NCBI RefSeq assembly: GCF_003315135.1
Contig: NZ_QNRK01000022.1
Location: 56,463-120,462, forward strand
Direction of reading: 5' to 3'
DNA length: 64,000 bases
Source of the DNA: Roseiarcus fermentans
GTDB taxonomy: Bacteria > Pseudomonadota > Alphaproteobacteria > Rhizobiales > Beijerinckiaceae
The notes below the pieces were generated by a model. That model was not told the origin of the DNA. It searched no databases and saw only the letters and a list, made by a program, of their open reading frames with translations. The translations under genes were made by a program, and so were the position numbers. Below are positions 49,792-59,517 of this stretch, piece after piece (position 1 is the first letter of the stretch; each line of letters opens with the position of its first letter).

Positions 49792-51252
49792 ATGTCAACG
49801 GTCTGGACAAAAATGTTCGGAAACGCCCCGCCGCCCGCGCATGATGTTTCCGAGCATTCCGCCCAGACCAACGCGCCGGAGGCCGTGAAGAGCCGGCCCG
49901 CCGAACGGACCGGCGCCGACCCTGCGCCGAAATCGCAGGCGGTGGCGCGCACGTTCGATTCCATCGGCCGCCGTAACGAGGCGCTGCGCGCGCATCTCGA
50001 CGCCGTCGAACTTTCTTTTCGCAACATCGAACTGATCCGGGCGCAGTTCCACGAAAGCCTGATCCCGATCGACCAGACGCTGACGGAGATCGAGCGCACC
50101 AAGGTCGCCTATGTCGAGGCGGAACGGAAACTCGAGGCGCTGCTCGCCGCGCACGATCGCTTGAAGAGCGATCATGCCGTCGTGACGGTCGAACGCAACG
50201 CGATGGTGGTCAAGCAGGAGGATCTTTCCGCGCGGGTCACGGATCTCGAGCGCGGCATCGGCTCGGCCGAAGCCGCTTCGTCGGAAGCGCGCGCCGCGCT
50301 CGCCGATCGGTCGGCGAGGCTCGAGCGCGCCGAGCGCGAACTCGAGGACAACCGGCGCCGCCTCCAGGCGGTGAGCGAACAGCTGCCGGCCCTGCGGGCC
50401 GAATTCGTCGCCAAGGAGAAGAAGCTCCAGGACGTCGAGCAGCAGCGCGCGAGCCTCAACGACCAGCACCAGCTCATGACGCAGGAGAACCGCGCCCTGC
50501 GCGCCCGCGTCGAGGAATTCGTCGCCAACGTGTCGAGACTGAACCGACAGGTCAACGAGCTCGAGAGCCGGCGCGAGGACCTGAACCGCCGGATCGAGGA
50601 GCTGGAGTCCGCCGTTGCGCACGAAGCCGCGGCGCATGCGAAATTCAAGGCGGCGCAACTGGACGCCGCCGAGGCGCATCGCCTGGCGCAAACCACATTG
50701 CGCGAGGAGCTCACCGCGCTGACGGCGCGCCACGAGGCGGCGGAAAAGCTCCTGTCGGAGGCGCGCGGCAATCTGCGCGACCGCGAGGCGTCGATCCGCA
50801 ATTATGAGCAGCGGGCTCTCGAGCATTCGCTCGCCACCAAGTCGAAGGACGCGACCCTCTCCGACCTCGAGAAGGACCTCGCCGCGCTCAGACACGCCCA
50901 TGCGGAGGTGGACGCGGCGCGGACCACCGCCACGGAGCGGTCGAACAGCCTCGCCAAGGCCCTCGAGGACCGCGAGATCGCTCTGCAGCGGGCCGAACAG
51001 AGGGTCGAAGTCCTCGAAGCCAAGGTCGCCGAGCAGAACCGCATGATGCAGAGCGACCGCGACGCGTTCGAGGAACGGACGACGAAGCTGCGGGACCAGC
51101 TCGAAGCGGAGTCGGCCGCGCGCGCCTTCGCCGAAGGGGCGCTGCACTCGGCGCGACAGGATCGCAACGGGCGCCGGCCGGAGGGCGAGGCCGCGAAGGA
51201 CTCGTCCCAGGACGAGACGGCGCGGGACAAGATCGCGAAATTTCGCGGCTGA
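49792..51252 (+). CDS. Long coiled-coil protein, second tandem paralogue
   Basis: A 486-residue copy of the preceding protein. The head differs (MSTVWTKMFGNAPPPAHDVS), but from VARTFDSIGRRNEALRAHLD onward the two align without gaps for most of the length, sharing IRAQFHESLIPIDQTL, RSARLERAERELEDNRRRLQ and ASIRNYEQRALEHSLATKSK. The end IAKFRG parallels VARFRG. The head of each protein and short stretches of the coil carry most of the differences. ATG 49792 has a weaker ribosome site (AGAAGAG). Its own 163-base upstream region suggests separate transcription. Confidence 0.75.
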   Translation: MSTVWTKMFGNAPPPAHDVSEHSAQTNAPEAVKSRPAERTGADPAPKSQAVARTFDSIGRRNEALRAHLDAVELSFRNIELIRAQFHESLIPIDQTLTEIERTKVAYVEAERKLEALLAAHDRLKSDHAVVTVERNAMVVKQEDLSARVTDLERGIGSAEAASSEARAALADRSARLERAERELEDNRRRLQAVSEQLPALRAEFVAKEKKLQDVEQQRASLNDQHQLMTQENRALRARVEEFVANVSRLNRQVNELESRREDLNRRIEELESAVAHEAAAHAKFKAAQLDAAEAHRLAQTTLREELTALTARHEAAEKLLSEARGNLRDREASIRNYEQRALEHSLATKSKDATLSDLEKDLAALRHAHAEVDAARTTATERSNSLAKALEDREIALQRAEQRVEVLEAKVAEQNRMMQSDRDAFEERTTKLRDQLEAESAARAFAEGALHSARQDRNGRRPEGEAAKDSSQDETARDKIAKFRG

Positions 51253-51303
51253 CCTGCAGGGCGCGGTCTCGCGCGCCCCGGCCGCGAGACGCCGCCGCTC
51301 CCG

Positions 51304-53817
51304 TTACGTTCCCCTTGGCTTGGCGCGGGTCGTCGGAGCCGCGCCGGCCGGATCCTCCGGCCAGAAGTGGCGCGGGTAGCGGCCGCGCAGGTCCGATCGC
51401 ACCGCCGCCCACGAGCCGCGCCAGAAACCCGGCAGATCGCGGGTGATCTGGATCGGACGGTGCGCGGGCGAGAGGAGATGCAGCGTCAGCGGGATCGTTC
51501 CGCCGGCGACCGACGGGTGCTCGGCGAGGCCGAACAGTTCCTGCACGCGCAGCGCGATCGCCGGGCCGCCTTCGGCTTCGTAGTCGATCGCCGCCGCGGT
51601 GCCGGTCGGCGCGACGAAATGGGTCGGCGCGTCGTCGTCGAGTTTTCGCGCGAGGCCCCAGGGGACGAGGGCGTGGAGCGCGTTCGATACGTCGTCGGCG
51701 CCGATCTCGTCGAGCCGCGTCTTGCCGAGAAGGAACGGCGCCAGCCAGTCGGGATCGTTCGCCAGCCGCTCGTCGGAGACGTCCGGCCAGCTCTCGCCGT
51801 CCACCCTGTCGCCCCCGGCCCGGCGCAGGAACAGGAGCCTGCCGCGCCATTGCGCGAGCGCCTTGCTCCACGGCAGCCGGGCGAGGCCGAGCGCGAGGAC
51901 GCCGCGGGCCAGCGCCGTCGCGCTCGCCGCGTCCGCAGGCACGGCGAGGGTCTGCTCGGCGAGCGTCAGCGCGCCGAGCCGGCGCCGCCTGCGCGCCCGC
52001 AGCGACGCGGAGGCGCGGTCGAAGGCGATCTCCTCGGCGGTTTCGATCGCGGCCCCGGCGACCGCCTCGACCTCGGCAAGGCCGAGAGGGGCCGCGAGCA
52101 GAATCCGCGCCGCGGCCGCGCGGCCGGCGACTTCGCCGATGGCGAGATAGGGCTCGCCGGCGAGCGGGTCATGGGCTTCGAGCGAAGCCGCCCGCCCGTT
52201 GGCCATCAGGAACGCGCCACGCCTGCCGCGCGCCATGGCGATGCGGTCGGGGTAGGCGGACGCCAGCAGCGCGCCGGGCAGGCCGCGGGTCGAGCCCGGG
52301 GGCCCGGCGCCTCCTCCCGAGGGCGAGGGGAGGGCCTCCGCCGCCCGCTGCGCCAGTCCCCGCGCCAGCCGGCGCGCGTCCTCGGCCCGTTGCGAGCGGT
52401 CGCGGCGAAACGCTTCGAGCCGCGTCGTGAGATCGACCGCGTCGCCGCCGAGCCCGCGCTCGGTGATGAGGACGGCGACTTCGGCGGCCGTCCGAGCGTC
52501 GCCTGTCCGCGCCGCGTCGACCACCATGCGCGCGAGCCGAGGCGGCAGCGCGAGGCGGGCGATCGATCGACCCTCGTCGGCGATCCGGCCGGAGGAGTCG
52601 ACGGCGCCGATCGAGATCAGCAGGGCGCGCGCTTCCGCGAGCGCGGCGCGCGGCGGCGGATCGAGGAAGGCGAGCCTCGACGGATCGGTCTCGCCCCAGA
52701 GCGCGCAGTCGAGCAGGAAGCCGGAGAGATCCGCTGACAGGATTTCCGGCGCCGCATAGGGCGCGAGGCCGCCGGTCGCCGCCTCTTCCCACAGCCGGTA
52801 GCAGACGCCCGGCTCGACGCGCCCCGCGCGACCGCGGCGCTGGTCGGCGTTGGCCTTGCTGACGCGAACGGTGTCGAGCCGGGTCAGTCCGATGTCCGGC
52901 TCGTAGACCGGCACGCGCATGAGCCCGCTGTCGATCACCACGCGAACCCCCTCGATCGTCAGCGAGGTCTCGGCGATCGAGGTCGCGAGCACGACCTTGC
53001 GCCGGCCCGGCGGCGCGGGCGCGACGGCGCGGTCCTGGGCGCGAAAGTCCAGCGCGCCGTAGAGGGGCGCAATGTCCACGTCCGGCCGCCGGATACGCGC
53101 TGCGAGCGTCTCCGCGACCCGGCGGATCTCGCCTTGTCCCGGCAGGAAGACGAGGATCGAGCCGGTCTCGCGCTCGAGCGCCTCGAGCGTCGCCCGCGCG
53201 ACCTCGTCTTCGATCCGCGCATGGCGGTCGTGGCCGAGGTAGCGGGTGACGACGGGAAAGGCTCGGCCGAAACTCTCGATCAGCGGGGCGTCGCCGAGCA
53301 GGCGCCTGACCCGCGCGCCGTCGAGCGTCGCCGACATGACGAGCAGCCTCAGGTCCGCGCGCAGCGCGCCCTGCGCGTCGAGCGCCAGGGCGAGGCCGAG
53401 GTCGGCGTCGAGCGAGCGCTCGTGGAACTCGTCGAACAACACCGCCGCGACGCCGTCCAGCGCCGGATCGTCGAGGATCATGCGCACGAACACGCCCTCG
53501 GTCACCACTTCGATGCGCGTGCGCTTCGACACCAGGCTTTGCAGGCGGACGCGCAGGCCGACCGTCTCGCCGACCGTCTCGCCCAGGGTGGCGGCCATGC
53601 GGGCGGCCGCGGCGCGGGCGGCGAGGCGGCGCGGCTCGAGCACGATGAGCCGGCCGCCCTGCGTGAAAGGTTCGTCGAGCAGCGCGAGCGGAACGCCGGT
53701 GGTCTTGCCGGCGCCGGGCGGGGCGACCAGCACCGCGCGGGCATGCGCCGCGAGCGCCGCCCGCAGCGCGGGCAGGGCTTCGTCGATCGGAAGACGGAAG
53801 CGCGGATCGAGCGTCAT
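51304..53817 (-). CDS. hrpB: ATP-dependent helicase HrpB (DEAH/DEFH box)
   Basis: An 837-residue superfamily 2 helicase of the HrpB type. Motif I APPGAGKTTGVPLALLDE near residue 33, motif II DEFHERSLDADLGLAL (the bacterial DEFH form of DEAH), motif III SATLDG, motif VI QRRGRAGRVEPGVCYRLW. The HrpB-specific end RYPRHFWPEDPAGAAPTTRA and the HLLSPAHRPIQITRDLPGFW block are conserved. The cellular role of HrpB is not established; RNA metabolism is likely. ATG 53817 gives MTLDPRFRLPIDEALPAL, without a strong ribosome site. Confidence 0.93.
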   Translation of the reverse strand: MTLDPRFRLPIDEALPALRAALAAHARAVLVAPPGAGKTTGVPLALLDEPFTQGGRLIVLEPRRLAARAAAARMAATLGETVGETVGLRVRLQSLVSKRTRIEVVTEGVFVRMILDDPALDGVAAVLFDEFHERSLDADLGLALALDAQGALRADLRLLVMSATLDGARVRRLLGDAPLIESFGRAFPVVTRYLGHDRHARIEDEVARATLEALERETGSILVFLPGQGEIRRVAETLAARIRRPDVDIAPLYGALDFRAQDRAVAPAPPGRRKVVLATSIAETSLTIEGVRVVIDSGLMRVPVYEPDIGLTRLDTVRVSKANADQRRGRAGRVEPGVCYRLWEEAATGGLAPYAAPEILSADLSGFLLDCALWGETDPSRLAFLDPPPRAALAEARALLISIGAVDSSGRIADEGRSIARLALPPRLARMVVDAARTGDARTAAEVAVLITERGLGGDAVDLTTRLEAFRRDRSQRAEDARRLARGLAQRAAEALPSPSGGGAGPPGSTRGLPGALLASAYPDRIAMARGRRGAFLMANGRAASLEAHDPLAGEPYLAIGEVAGRAAAARILLAAPLGLAEVEAVAGAAIETAEEIAFDRASASLRARRRRRLGALTLAEQTLAVPADAASATALARGVLALGLARLPWSKALAQWRGRLLFLRRAGGDRVDGESWPDVSDERLANDPDWLAPFLLGKTRLDEIGADDVSNALHALVPWGLARKLDDDAPTHFVAPTGTAAAIDYEAEGGPAIALRVQELFGLAEHPSVAGGTIPLTLHLLSPAHRPIQITRDLPGFWRGSWAAVRSDLRGRYPRHFWPEDPAGAAPTTRAKPRGT

Positions 53818-53920
53818 AATCTGGACCAGAGTGTAGGAAATCGTGAGTGGTCGCGCCCGCACTCGACGACCCGTGGTCCCTCGTCAAGTGCGCGCGCGCC
53901 AGCAACACGAGGAGCGCGCC

Positions 53921-54280
53921 ATGGAGCAGCGGCTGATTGCGATTTTGCCCTGCAAAGACATCGACGCCGCGCAAGCGTTCTTCGAGCGTCTCGGCTTCCA
54001 GCTCGAGCCGGGCAGTCTTCCCGATTACCGGATGCTCGCCGACGGCCTGGGCGGCGAACTCCATCTCAGCCCGGCGGTCGAGGGGTGGCTCGATCCGGAT
54101 CGCAATCCCTTCGCCCTCTATCTGTGCCGCAGGGACGTCGACGCCGCCGCGGCGGCGTTCGCCGGCGAGACGCTGGGACCGCCCGAGGACAAGCCCTGGG
54201 GGACGTACGAGTTCGCGCTCGACGGGCCGGACGGCGCCCTCGTCCGGGTCGGCTGGCCGAGCCGCCTGCGGCGCAAATGA
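53921..54280 (+). CDS. VOC family (glyoxalase/bleomycin-resistance fold) protein
   Basis: A 119-residue single VOC module: ILPCKDIDAAQAFFERLGFQ, then GELHLSPAVEGWLDPDRNPF and WGTYEFALDGPDGALVRVGW, where YEF-x-DPDG-like spacing is that of the bleomycin-resistance/glyoxalase group. ATG 53921 has GAGGAG 7 bases upstream. Substrate or ligand unknown. It converges with rplA; a hairpin between them serves both. Confidence 0.82.
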   Translation: MEQRLIAILPCKDIDAAQAFFERLGFQLEPGSLPDYRMLADGLGGELHLSPAVEGWLDPDRNPFALYLCRRDVDAAAAAFAGETLGPPEDKPWGTYEFALDGPDGALVRVGWPSRLRRK

Positions 54281-54283
54281 AAT

Positions 54284-54306
54284 CGGCGGGCCCTTAAAGC
54301 CCGCCG
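54284..54306. terminator. Bidirectional hairpin between the VOC gene and rplA
   Basis: CGGCGGGC-CCTTAAA-GCCCGCCG, a perfect 8-base-pair stem, 3 bases after the VOC stop and 15 before the rplA stop, with TTGT on one side and ATTTCATTT (minus strand) on the other. Confidence 0.75.
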
Positions 54307-54321
54307 TTGTCCCGGGTCGAC

Positions 54322-55035
54322 TTACGTCCCGACCGAAACCGCCGTGTGCAGCGTCGCGAGGTCGACCCGCACGCCCGGGCCCATGGTCGAGGAGACCGCG
54401 GCGCGGAGCAGGTAGTGGCCCTTGGCGCCGGCGGGCTTGGCGCGATTCACCGCGTCGACGAAGGCGCGGATGTTTTCCGCGATCTTGTCGTCGCCGAACG
54501 AGGCCTTGCCGACCGAGCCCTGGACGATGCCGGCCTTCTCGGCGCGGAACTCGACTGCGCCGCCCTTGGAGGCGACGACCGCCGACTTGACGTCCATCGT
54601 CACCGTGCCGACCTTCGGGTTCGGCATCAGGCCGCGCGGGCCGAGAACCTTGCCGAGACGGCCGACGAGCGGCATCATGTCGGGCGTGGCGATGCAGCGG
54701 TCGAAGTCGATCGTGCCGCCCTGGACGGCGGCGACCAGGTCCTCGGCGCCGACGACGTCGGCCCCGGCTTCCCGGGCTTCGTCCGCCTTGGCGCCGCGGG
54801 CGAACACCGCGACGCGCAGGGTGCGGCCGGTGCCGTTGGGCAGGTTGACGACGCCGCGGACCATCTGGTCGGCGTGCTTGGGATCGACGCCGAGGCCGAG
54901 CGCGAGCTCGACGGTCTCGTCGAACTTGGCCTTGGCGTTGGCCTTGACCAGCTTGACCGCCTCGTCGAGCGGGTAGAGCTTGGTGCGCTCGATCGCCTTG
55001 CGGGCGTCCTGGATGCGTTTGCCGTGATGCGCCAT
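54322..55035 (-). CDS. rplA: 50S ribosomal protein L1
   Basis: A 237-residue L1: [80 protein letters not shown] and [12 protein letters not shown]. It forms the mobile L1 stalk and can repress its own mRNA. It follows rplK after 4 bases. rplJ, rplL and rpoB do not come after it, so this operon ends here. Confidence 0.98.
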   Translation of the reverse strand: MAHHGKRIQDARKAIERTKLYPLDEAVKLVKANAKAKFDETVELALGLGVDPKHADQMVRGVVNLPNGTGRTLRVAVFARGAKADEAREAGADVVGAEDLVAAVQGGTIDFDRCIATPDMMPLVGRLGKVLGPRGLMPNPKVGTVTMDVKSAVVASKGGAVEFRAEKAGIVQGSVGKASFGDDKIAENIRAFVDAVNRAKPAGAKGHYLLRAAVSSTMGPGVRVDLATLHTAVSVGT

Positions 55036-55039
55036 GGTC

Positions 55040-55486
55040 TTACCCCACCACCTGCACGCCCATTGCGCGGGCCGAGCCTTCGATCATCCTCATCGCCGCC
55101 TCGACCGAGTCGCAGTTGAGGTCGGGCATCTTCTTCTCGGCGATCTCGCGCACCTGCTCGCGCGTCACCTTGCCGACGATCTGCTTGCCCGTCGTCTTGG
55201 CGCCGGAGGCGGGCTTCTTGCCGATCTTGAGGTTGGCCGCCTTCTTGAGGAAGAAGGTCACCGGCGGCTGGCGCATCTCGAAGGTGAAGGAGCGGTCCTG
55301 GAAGGCGGTGATCACCACCGGGATCGGCGTGCCCTTCTCGATCTGCGCGGTGCGCGCGTTGAAGGCCTTGCAGAATTCCATGATGTTGAGGCCGCGCTGG
55401 CCGAGCGCGGGACCGATCGGGGGCGACGGATTGGCCGCGCCCGCCGGCACTTGCAGTTTGATGTAGCCGGCGATTTTCTTCGCCAT
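55040..55486 (-). CDS. rplK: 50S ribosomal protein L11
   Basis: A 148-residue L11: [40 protein letters not shown], and the tail [20 protein letters not shown] with RAMGVQVVG. It builds the base of the GTPase stalk. ATG 55486 is the standard start. nusG and secE are not upstream (434 gene-free bases, then a DUF29 gene on the other strand), so rplK-rplA has its own promoter, not identified. Confidence 0.98.
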   Translation of the reverse strand: MAKKIAGYIKLQVPAGAANPSPPIGPALGQRGLNIMEFCKAFNARTAQIEKGTPIPVVITAFQDRSFTFEMRQPPVTFFLKKAANLKIGKKPASGAKTTGKQIVGKVTREQVREIAEKKMPDLNCDSVEAAMRMIEGSARAMGVQVVG

Positions 55487-55920
55487 GATGCTGCTCCATG
55501 AGGAGACGCCGCCGCTTGGCGCTCTTGCGGAAGAGGGGGCGGACGGTCGGGCGCGCCTGTAGGGCGCGGTCGCTGACCGCGCCGGCCGCGCTCCCAAACG
55601 TGTCCGTGAGGACACCCGCCTCTCGACGGCCTTTGGAGCGCGAACGCGGTCGACGACCGCGCCTACAGAAAACGTCCGGCGAATGCCCCGTTCTGGCCGC
55701 AAGGCCCCGAGCGGATGCGCCAGGTTGCAGGTTCGTGGTGCGAACGGCATCCCCGACTGGCGAGACGGGCGTTCTTCCACGGCTGTGGGACGGCTCGTTA
55801 GCAGGTTTGCCGGCGGAGGGCAAATTTTCGAAACGGAGCGTGCCGGGGTCGCGCCCACCGCGGTTTGCGGGCTTTCGGCGACTGCGGCATAGTGCGGGAG
55901 GTTGGTCGAGGACCCCCGGC
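55487..55920. other. 434-base divergent intergenic region upstream of rplK
   Basis: Holds the repeat at 55558-55667. The rest has no recognisable gene; a promoter for rplK-rplA is expected but no good consensus pair was found. Confidence 0.45.
55558..55667. repeat. GCGCGGTCG inverted repeat pair with internal hairpin
   Basis: TGTAGGGCGCGGTCGCTGAC near 55558 and GGTCGACGACCGCGCCTACA near 55648 are inverse complements, typical of a dispersed palindromic family. Between them TGTCC-GTGA-GGACA makes a separate hairpin. Located upstream of rplK. Confidence 0.55.
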
Positions 55921-56412
55921 ATGAGCAAGGCGAAAGCAGCAGACCCGCTTGCGTCTCCGCCAGGGCGGCGGAATGCAGCGACGGATTACGACAAGGACGT
56001 TCTCCTCTGGTCGCAGGAGCAGGCGAAACTCCTGCGCGCCGGCCGGTTCGCCGAACTGGACGTCGATCATCTGGCGGACGAGATCGAGGACGTGGGCAAG
56101 AGCGAAAAACGCGAACTCGCGAGCCGCATGGCCGTCCTGCTGGCGCATCTCCTCAAATGGAGCCGGCAGCCGGAGAGAAGAGGCGCCAGCTGGCGAGCGA
56201 CGATCAACGACCAGCGCAAGCGGATCGCGCTCGCGCTCAAGGCGACTCCGAGCCTGAAGGCCGCGATGCGCGATCCGGATTGGCAGACCGACGCCTGGCT
56301 CGACGCCCGGTCGCAGGCCCGCAAGGAGACCGGACTGCCGGAAAGCGATTTGCCGGATTCCTCTCCGTGGTCGATGGAGCAGGCGGCGGACCCAGACTTC
56401 TGGCCGGAGTGA
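55921..56412 (+). CDS. DUF29 family protein
   Basis: A 163-residue DUF29 protein: [60 protein letters not shown] and the ending [17 protein letters not shown]. The family is common in cyanobacteria and alphaproteobacteria, and its function is unknown; some members sit with toxin-antitoxin or mobile genes. A decayed relative lies 26 bases downstream, on the opposite strand. Confidence 0.88.
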   Translation: MSKAKAADPLASPPGRRNAATDYDKDVLLWSQEQAKLLRAGRFAELDVDHLADEIEDVGKSEKRELASRMAVLLAHLLKWSRQPERRGASWRATINDQRKRIALALKATPSLKAAMRDPDWQTDAWLDARSQARKETGLPESDLPDSSPWSMEQAADPDFWPE

Positions 56413-56437
56413 ACGCCGTCAGAGGACGCTGACAGTC

Positions 56438-56745
56438 CTACTCAGGCCAGAACGCCTCGTCCATCGCCTGCGCAAGAGCCCACGGGATCGCGCCGGAAAC
56501 GCCTCTTCCCTCATCTCCGTCTCGACCGCCGCCTTGCGGCGGGCGTATCGGTAGGCGGAGGCCGTGACCTCGTCGAGAACCGACTTCAGGCTCGGGTTAT
56601 CGGCCAGAATGTCGGCCAGAATGTCGGCGATCTCGTCCCGGGCGTTGGCGATCGACAACCTCCACGAGGGACCGCGCTTCGCCGGCTGTGCCATATCGAG
56701 GGCGCCTGCCAAGCGCGTGCTGCTCCGGGAAATAATTGACATCAA
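56438..56745 (-). pseudogene. DUF29 pseudogene (3' half, frameshifted)
   Basis: Minus-strand frame reads RGPSWRLSIANARDEIADIL, NPSLKSVLDEVTASAYRYAR and TEMREEAFPA, then loses the frame; the proper end PWALAQAMDEAFWPE with TAG (56438-56440) continues in the next frame. The first half of the family (up to the LLKW region) is missing. A 12-base tandem duplication (GCCAGAATGTCG, near 56603) adds ADIL to the protein. The intact DUF29 gene next to it is a relative, not the parent, since they face each other. Confidence 0.82.
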
Positions 56746-57343
56746 GATATGGATTCTGATAAACTGAATTTATGGAGTCGATGTCCAACTCAACCGTCGC
56801 CTCGCCGGGCGACCCGCCAGCCAGACCGGCGGCTTGCCGCCCGCAGCGCCGTGTCGGCGGGCGTCGCAGCCCGTTCGAGAGTCGATGGCGACACGTCTTT
56901 CGCGGGCTCCTGGGGACGTGGACGCAGATGGGGCGACTCCCGCCCGGGCGCGGAGCTCTATCGGGCAGCCGGGTGCAGATGTCGGGGCGTCGATGGAGAG
57001 GCGGCCGCTGGCCGCGCACCGCGCTCACCGAGCGCGGCTACAAGGGCGCGGGCGCGCGGCCTTGGTGAACCTTGGGGTTGACGCGCAGTTGTCGACGCCG
57101 AGGAGGGGGCGATGACGCTTCCCGCCGTCCTCGCGAGGAGCCCGAAGGGCGACGTGGCGATCCAGGGGCCGTCTGCGCCGGGGTTGGGCGGGGCGTCAGG
57201 CGTTGGCTTCGGCCCGGCGGCTCTGGCTCGCCACGTCGCTTCGCTCCTCGCGATGACGGCGGCTTGGGAGTTACAAAGTGACAGGTTTTGGCGCCCAAGC
57301 TCCTGATATCGCGCGATCGGCGCCAAAACCGCGCACTGCGGGC
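56746..57343. other. 598-base gene-free region with repeats before cobT
   Basis: 56760-57115 has no supportable gene. 57120-57276 carries dispersed-repeat words (GGCGATCCAGGGGCC, CTCGCGATGACGGCGGC, TTGGGAGTTAC) shared with 21245-21408. The 47-base inverted repeat 57284-57330 follows. Confidence 0.5.
57284..57330 (-). terminator. 12-base perfect inverted repeat downstream of cobT
   Basis: GGTTTTGGCGCC (57284-57295) and GGCGCCAAAACC (57319-57330) flank 23 bases with a second small palindrome (GATATCGCGCGATC). It ends 13 bases after the cobT stop. It may terminate cobT, or be the ends of a miniature element. Confidence 0.5.
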
Positions 57344-59296
57344 CTACGGTGTGACGCTGAGCCCGAAGTCGAGCTTGCGGCGCCTCGGCGTCGTCTGGCG
57401 GGCGACCGTCTTCGGCGCCGCCTTCTCGTCGAACAGTTCGGCGAGCTTGTCGGTCATCGCGCCGCCGAGTTCCTCGGCGTCGACGATGGTGACGGCGCGG
57501 CGGTAGTAGCGGGTCACGTCGTGGCCGATGCCGATGGCGATCAGCTCCACCGGCGAGCGGGTCTCGATCTCCTCGATCACGTGGCGCAGGTGCCGCTCGA
57601 GGTAGTTGCCCGGGTTGACCGAGAGGGTCGAGTCGTCGACCGGCGCGCCGTCCGAGATCATCATCAGGATCTTGCGCTGCTCCGGCCGTCCGAGCAGGCG
57701 CTCGTGCGCCCAGGCCAGCGCCTCGCCGTCGATGTTCTCCTTGAGCAGCCCCTCGCGCATCATCAGCCCGAGGTTTTTGCGCGCGCGCCGCCAGGGCGCG
57801 TCGGCGGCCTTGTAGACGAGGTGGCGCAGGTCGTTGAGCCGGCCGGGATTGGGCGGCTTGCCGGCCTGCAGCCACGCTTCGCGCGACTGCCCGCCCTTCC
57901 AGGCGCGGGTGGTGAAGCCGAGAATCTCGACCTTGACCCCGCAGCGCTCGAGGGTGCGGGCGAGGATGTCGGCGCAGGTCGCCGCGACCGTAATGGGACG
58001 GCCGCGCATAGAACCGGAATTGTCGATCAGCAGCGACACGACCGTGTCGCGGAAATCCATGTCCTTCTCCTGCTTGAAGGACAGCGGCTGCTGCGGGTCG
58101 ATGATGATGCGCGTCAGGCGCGCGCTGTCGAGCACGCCCTCCTCGAGGTCGAAATCCCAGGAGCGGTTCTGCTGCGCCATCAGCCGGCGCTGCAGGCGGT
58201 TGGCGAGCCGCGACACCACCGCGCCCAGGTTCTGCAACTGCTTGTCGAGATATTCGCGCAGGCGCTGCAACTCGTCCGGGTCGCACAGCTCGTCGGCGCC
58301 GACGGTCTCGTCGAATTTCTGCGTATAGGCCTTGTATTCCGACGTCCGGCGCTCGGGCGACTGGGACGGCGGCGGGCGGTTCTCGGCCGCTTCGTCGGCG
58401 TCGCCTGCTTCGCCCTCGTCGTCGAGCTCGCTCGAGGGCGCCTCGACCGTGTCCATCGCGCCCTCGTCGGCGTCGTCGGTCGCGTCGTCGGCGGCCTCGC
58501 GCTGCATCGAATCCTGCGACTGGCTTTCGTCGCCCTCGCCTTCGGCCTCGTCCGGCTCCTCGGGCGGCGGACTCTGCTCTTCGTCGTTCTTGTCGTCGGC
58601 GTCGGCGTCCGCATCGCTCGTGAGGCCGAGCGAGGCGAGCAGCTTCTGGACGAGCCGCGCGTAGGCGCGCTGGTCGAGGATGGCGTCGCCGAGCCGGTCG
58701 AGGTCCGCCCCGGCCTTCTCCTCGACGAAGTCGCGCCAGAGCTCGGTCAGCCGCTCGGCCCCCGCGGGCGGCTTCAGGCCGGTCAGGCGCTCGCGCGCCA
58801 GCATCGCGACCGCCTCTTCCAGCGGCGCCTCGTCGCGCGAGCGCGCCTCGGCGAACGGGCTCTTGGCGTAGCGTTCGTCGAGCATCGCGCTCAGGTTCGC
58901 CGCCACCCCCTCCATGCGGCGCGCGCCGATCGCCTCGACACGCGCCTGCTCGACCGCGTCGAACAGCGCGCGCGCCGCGGGGCTCTGCGGCGCGAGGCGA
59001 CGGTGGACCGCCTCGCTGTGGCAGGCGAGCCGGAGCGCGAACGAATCGGCGACGCCGCGCAGGATCGCGGCCTCGCGCGCGCTGGGCTTGCGCGGCGGCT
59101 CGGGAAGGCGCGCCTTGGCGCCCTCCGGCCCGGTGACCAAAGCGGGCTTGTCGGACGAGAAGGCGACCTCGAGCTCGGGATTGCGGGCGAGCGCGCGCGT
59201 GCAGGACGCGACCGCCCGCTTGAACGGTTCGCTCGCCGCCTCGGACCTGGACCCGGGTTTGCGATTGCTGGTCGGTTTGACGTCGAGGGCGGACAT
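57344..59296 (-). CDS. cobT: Aerobic cobaltochelatase subunit CobT
   Basis: A 650-residue CobT of the CobNST complex that inserts cobalt into hydrogenobyrinic acid a,c-diamide in aerobic B12 synthesis. The N-terminal helical part starts [15 protein letters not shown] with [20 protein letters not shown]; a long acidic Asp/Glu linker (about residues 215-310) follows; the VWA domain has the MIDAS site [28 protein letters not shown] and [18 protein letters not shown]. cobS is not adjacent: the upstream neighbour is divergent. ATG 59296 lacks a strong ribosome site; an ATG farther up is open. Confidence 0.92.
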   Translation of the reverse strand: MSALDVKPTSNRKPGSRSEAASEPFKRAVASCTRALARNPELEVAFSSDKPALVTGPEGAKARLPEPPRKPSAREAAILRGVADSFALRLACHSEAVHRRLAPQSPAARALFDAVEQARVEAIGARRMEGVAANLSAMLDERYAKSPFAEARSRDEAPLEEAVAMLARERLTGLKPPAGAERLTELWRDFVEEKAGADLDRLGDAILDQRAYARLVQKLLASLGLTSDADADADDKNDEEQSPPPEEPDEAEGEGDESQSQDSMQREAADDATDDADEGAMDTVEAPSSELDDEGEAGDADEAAENRPPPSQSPERRTSEYKAYTQKFDETVGADELCDPDELQRLREYLDKQLQNLGAVVSRLANRLQRRLMAQQNRSWDFDLEEGVLDSARLTRIIIDPQQPLSFKQEKDMDFRDTVVSLLIDNSGSMRGRPITVAATCADILARTLERCGVKVEILGFTTRAWKGGQSREAWLQAGKPPNPGRLNDLRHLVYKAADAPWRRARKNLGLMMREGLLKENIDGEALAWAHERLLGRPEQRKILMMISDGAPVDDSTLSVNPGNYLERHLRHVIEEIETRSPVELIAIGIGHDVTRYYRRAVTIVDAEELGGAMTDKLAELFDEKAAPKTVARQTTPRRRKLDFGLSVTP

Positions 59297-59517
59297 GACG
59301 GCTTTATGCCTCTCGCGGCCGCGGGCCGCAAGGAAAGGCGCGCGCCGTCGCGCCGGTTTCGCGAGGAAGCGGGGGCCTGCGCCCGCAGCGAAGGGCGCAC
59401 GATCCTTTATCGCAGGGCGCAAATGCGCATTGACGGGAGCGACGGACGCCCTAAATCCCGGTTGAGGCGCGACCCGAACCCCGCGCGGGTTCGCGCCGAA
59501 CCCGAAGGCAGAATCCC

